The notes beneath the pieces are model-generated. The model saw only the letters and a program-made list of their open reading frames with translations, was not told the origin of the DNA and searched no databases. Shown piece after piece: positions 61,975 through 64,000 of a stretch of 64,000 nt of DNA (position 1 is its first letter; the number at the start of each line of letters is the position of its first letter). The stretch comes from Cellvibrio sp. KY-GH-1 (GTDB lineage: Bacteria; Pseudomonadota; Gammaproteobacteria; Pseudomonadales; Cellvibrionaceae). Location: positions 4,113,501 to 4,177,500 of the forward strand of contig NZ_CP031728.1 in NCBI RefSeq assembly GCF_008806975.1, given 5' to 3'. The position numbers and the translations under genes were made by a program.

Positions 61975-62250
61975 ATGCACAAGACCGATATAGTCGTAGC
62001 TCTGGCAAATAACACTGACTTGGGCGTTAACAAGGCTGACCTGGTGGTTTCTGCCTTTATCGAACAGATTACCAATGCGCTTGCTCGCGGTGAGTCTGTG
62101 GCCTTGTTGGGATTCGGTACCTTCAATGTTAGCGAGCGTGCCGCGCGCGAAGGGCGCAATCCGCAGACTGGAGCAACTATTCAGATCGCTGCTAGCAAGA
62201 CTGTAACTTTCAAAGCGGGCAAAGCCCTGAAAGATGCGGTTAACGAATAA
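61975..62250 (+). CDS. HU-family DNA-binding protein
   Basis: This 91-residue nucleoid protein has the full HU fold. It opens MHKTDIVVALANNTDLGVNK, with the core VALLGFGTFNVSERAAREGR, the DNA-arm motif GRNPQTGATIQIAA and end VTFKAGKALKDAVN. It would bind and bend DNA as a dimer. AGGAGA lies 7 nt before the ATG. It is divergent from ubiC. Confidence 0.95.
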   Translation: MHKTDIVVALANNTDLGVNKADLVVSAFIEQITNALARGESVALLGFGTFNVSERAAREGRNPQTGATIQIAASKTVTFKAGKALKDAVNE

Positions 62251-62355
62251 CACTTTCCTCCGGCGGCATGACCACGCCGCCATCGCCTCTGATTTGACCA
62301 ACACCAGACTCAACCAACAATAAAAGCTAAATACCTATTGCCCCGGGGTGTATCT

Positions 62356-63657
62356 ATGTCACTAACCAATAAAATTTTACTCGGCATGGTGCTAGGGGTC
62401 ATTGTAGGCGTGGTGTTCAACCTGATTATGGGGGTTGATCAAGCACATCAGACTGCCGCTAGTCCTCTGGGCCAGTGGTTACAAGTGTTCGTTATCAATG
62501 GTCTGTTTGACACCATCGGACAAATTTTTGTGGCGTCACTTAAATTACTCGTAGTGCCGCTCGTTTTTGTTTCTTTAGTGTGCGGTGCGGCGTCGCTCGG
62601 GGGGCACAACCGCATGGGGGCTCTCGCCACGAAAACGCTGGTGCTCTATTTGGTCACCACGGCCATGGCTATTGCCTTGGCAATGGGAGTAGCAGTATTT
62701 ATCCAGCCGGGCGCCGGTGTCGATATGGCATTGTCCAGCACTTACTCGGCACCACCAGCTCCCTCGATCAAAGAAACTTTCCTTGATATTTTCCCGAGCA
62801 ATCCAGTGCAAGCGATGGCCGAAGGCAATATGTTGCAGGTGATTGTTTTCTCAATTTTATTTGGTATCGCCATATCGCGTACCGGCGGTGAAATTGCGCT
62901 CAATATGCGGAATTTTTTTGAGCATTTGAACGAAGTTGTTTTGAAAATGATGATGTTGCTGATGCAGCTTGCGCCCTACGGTGTGTTTTGTTTGTTGGTG
63001 AAATTATTTGCGTCAATTGGTTTTGGGGCGATTCTGGATTTAGCCAAGTATTTTTTCACGGTGTTGTTTGTGTTGTTGTTACACGCTTTTGGTGTTTACG
63101 GAACTTTGCTAAAGCTGTTGAGTGGTTTAAGCCCGGTGATTTTTTTTAAAAAAATGTGGAAAGTGGCTGTGTTTGCCTTCAGTACATCGTCAAGTAACGC
63201 CACACTGCCGGTGAATTTGCGCACATGTGAACATGACCTCGGCGTGGATAATAAAGTGTGTAGTTTTTCGATTCCCCTTGGAGCCACGATCAACATGGAT
63301 GGTACTGCCATCATGCAAGGTGTTGCGACGGTGTTTATAGCGCAGGCTTACAATATTGATATTGGCATTGCGGGATACTTGATGGTGATATTAACCGCTA
63401 CGCTCGCCTCTATTGGTACCGCCGGTGTGCCCAGCGTCGGGTTAGTCACTCTGGCGATGGTGTTGCAGTCGGTTAATTTACCCGTTGAGGGCATTGCATT
63501 AATTATTGGTGTGGATCGCTTTCTGGATATGGTTCGCACTGCAGTGAATGTAACCGGCGATGCCGTTGTTTCGGTAATAGTTGCGAAGAGCGAAAATATG
63601 CTGGACAAAACCCGTTACGAAAACATGCAGTTAAATGCGGAAGTTGACCCTGTGTAA
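62356..63657 (+). CDS. Dicarboxylate/amino acid:cation symporter (DAACS family)
   Basis: This 433-residue inner-membrane transporter moves glutamate, aspartate or C4-dicarboxylates with cations. I use the ATG at 62356 with GGGG upstream; the in-frame TTG at 62338 is less likely. The family motifs are seen: FSTSSSNATLPVNLRTCEHDL (hairpin 1; serine-rich), PLGATINMDGTAIMQG (helix 7) and GTAGVPSVGLVTLAMVLQSV (hairpin 2), and late DRFLDMVRTAVNVTGDA. About eight helices are predicted. A terminator follows the stop. Confidence 0.95.
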   Translation: MSLTNKILLGMVLGVIVGVVFNLIMGVDQAHQTAASPLGQWLQVFVINGLFDTIGQIFVASLKLLVVPLVFVSLVCGAASLGGHNRMGALATKTLVLYLVTTAMAIALAMGVAVFIQPGAGVDMALSSTYSAPPAPSIKETFLDIFPSNPVQAMAEGNMLQVIVFSILFGIAISRTGGEIALNMRNFFEHLNEVVLKMMMLLMQLAPYGVFCLLVKLFASIGFGAILDLAKYFFTVLFVLLLHAFGVYGTLLKLLSGLSPVIFFKKMWKVAVFAFSTSSSNATLPVNLRTCEHDLGVDNKVCSFSIPLGATINMDGTAIMQGVATVFIAQAYNIDIGIAGYLMVILTATLASIGTAGVPSVGLVTLAMVLQSVNLPVEGIALIIGVDRFLDMVRTAVNVTGDAVVSVIVAKSENMLDKTRYENMQLNAEVDPV

Positions 63658-63676
63658 GCCCCCGGTGGATTAGTAA

Positions 63677-63717
63677 AATAAAAAAAGCGACTGTTTTATT
63701 CAGTCGCTTTTTTTATT
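63677..63717. terminator. Rho-independent terminator
   Basis: AATAAAAAAAGCGACTG (63677-63693) and CAGTCGCTTTTTTTATT (63701-63717) are perfect 17-bp complements with a 7-nt loop. It can serve the symporter gene and the minus-strand gene ending at 63734. Confidence 0.93.
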
Positions 63718-63733
63718 TTGTACGCTAACCAAA

Positions 63734-63988
63734 TTAATGTTTGGTGGGTGGGTTGGATTCAAACTCCACGCTGATAGCTAAATCATCCGTCAAGCAGGGC
63801 CAGCGCTCAAATTCCTGCTGCCAACCCTGGGTTTTGTGGGTGTCGATATAAGTAGAAAAATTTTTCCCATCAAATTTGTGTTCGTTGAGCAATAACTCGG
63901 CCGAAAATAACACTGCCTGATCCAGCTCATTGGCAAAAGGTTCGCCAATCAATTCGTGTGCGATGACATTCGCCACCGTCATATCCAT
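63734..63988 (-). CDS. Unknown protein, possibly cut by the window edge
   Basis: The 84-residue frame has no family that I recognise. It is acidic and soluble, with ELLLNEHKFDGKNFSTYID and WPCLTDDLAISVEFES. The frame remains open upstream to the edge of the window and the start at 63988 has no clear ribosome site, so the true start may lie outside. A terminator sits just beyond the stop. Confidence 0.5.
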   Translation of the reverse strand: MDMTVANVIAHELIGEPFANELDQAVLFSAELLLNEHKFDGKNFSTYIDTHKTQGWQQEFERWPCLTDDLAISVEFESNPPTKH

Positions 63989-64000
63989 AGGTGCGAGTGG

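Noticed and set aside
62262..62281. GGCGGC/GCCGCC hairpin after the HU gene as a terminator
   Set aside because: The stem has only 6 bp and no T-tract follows.
1..64000. CRISPR arrays, tRNA or rRNA genes, prophage structural genes
   Set aside because: I saw no regularly spaced repeats, no tRNA-like T-arm sequences and no phage structural proteins.

Overview
The window looks like chromosome of a Cellvibrio-type gammaproteobacterium (Cellvibrionaceae). The best markers are a chitin-type lytic polysaccharide monooxygenase built as AA10-CBM5-CBM73 with serine-rich linkers (54372-55550), a second secreted protein with a Ser/Lys-rich linker (58525-59616), a CE1-like esterase, an ordinary gammaproteobacterial phoBR pair and a ubiC-ubiA pair. 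Species cannot be assigned from the sequence alone. No tRNA, rRNA or CRISPR array was seen.

Layout. 0-11.4 kb: a Fur-boxed TonB receptor, a chemoreceptor with a C-terminal PilZ domain, a DUF2157/DUF4824-like membrane pair, a Cof-type HAD phosphatase, an RlaP-like nucleotidyltransferase, a secreted protein and a secreted TAP-like peptidase. 11.4-12.3 kb: a REP-associated tyrosine transposase between two inverted pairs of REP hairpins. 12.3-25.2 kb: an AT-richer defence island with kptA, vsr, a small unknown gene, a 5-methylcytosine methyltransferase and, facing it, a tightly packed five-ORF operon that includes DrmA-like helicase and DrmB/DUF1998 genes. I read this as a class 2-like DISARM system with unusual content: a NERD-nuclease/SF1-helicase fusion, no visible phospholipase-D DrmC, and a possible drmE split by one in-frame TAA. 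The island runs directly into a truncated HNH endonuclease gene at 25036-25200. 25.2-38 kb: an orphan antitoxin-like gene, a DUF2975/XRE pair, hydrolases, recQ behind two palindromic operator-like sites, a zinc-ribbon M50-like membrane protein, two glycosyltransferases, a LysR/SDR pair and an S9 peptidase. 38-54 kb: a PepSY-PepSY-regulator-kinase operon, a RIO kinase, an esterase, two ABC exporters, a CheA-like kinase/CheY/CheX operon, an MFS exporter, a cold-shock gene and a DesK/DesR-like pair. 54-64 kb: the LPMO, phoBR with a Pho box, the duplicated-domain secreted protein, ubiCA, an HU gene and a DAACS symporter.

How the genes may work together. The methyltransferase would mark self DNA, and DrmA/DrmB and the NERD helicase would act on unmodified invaders; Vsr would repair T:G mismatches caused by 5mC deamination. 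PilZ-MCP and CheA/CheY/CheX proteins point to c-di-GMP-linked and chemosensory control of behaviour. The LPMO and esterase fit a polysaccharide-degrading lifestyle.

The most unusual non-coding signal is a structured element present twice (49455-49557 and 57172-57281). Its core of about 51 nt has conserved sequence and covarying hairpins, and each copy is enclosed by long inverted arms that are unique to that locus. One copy lies between phoB and phoR.
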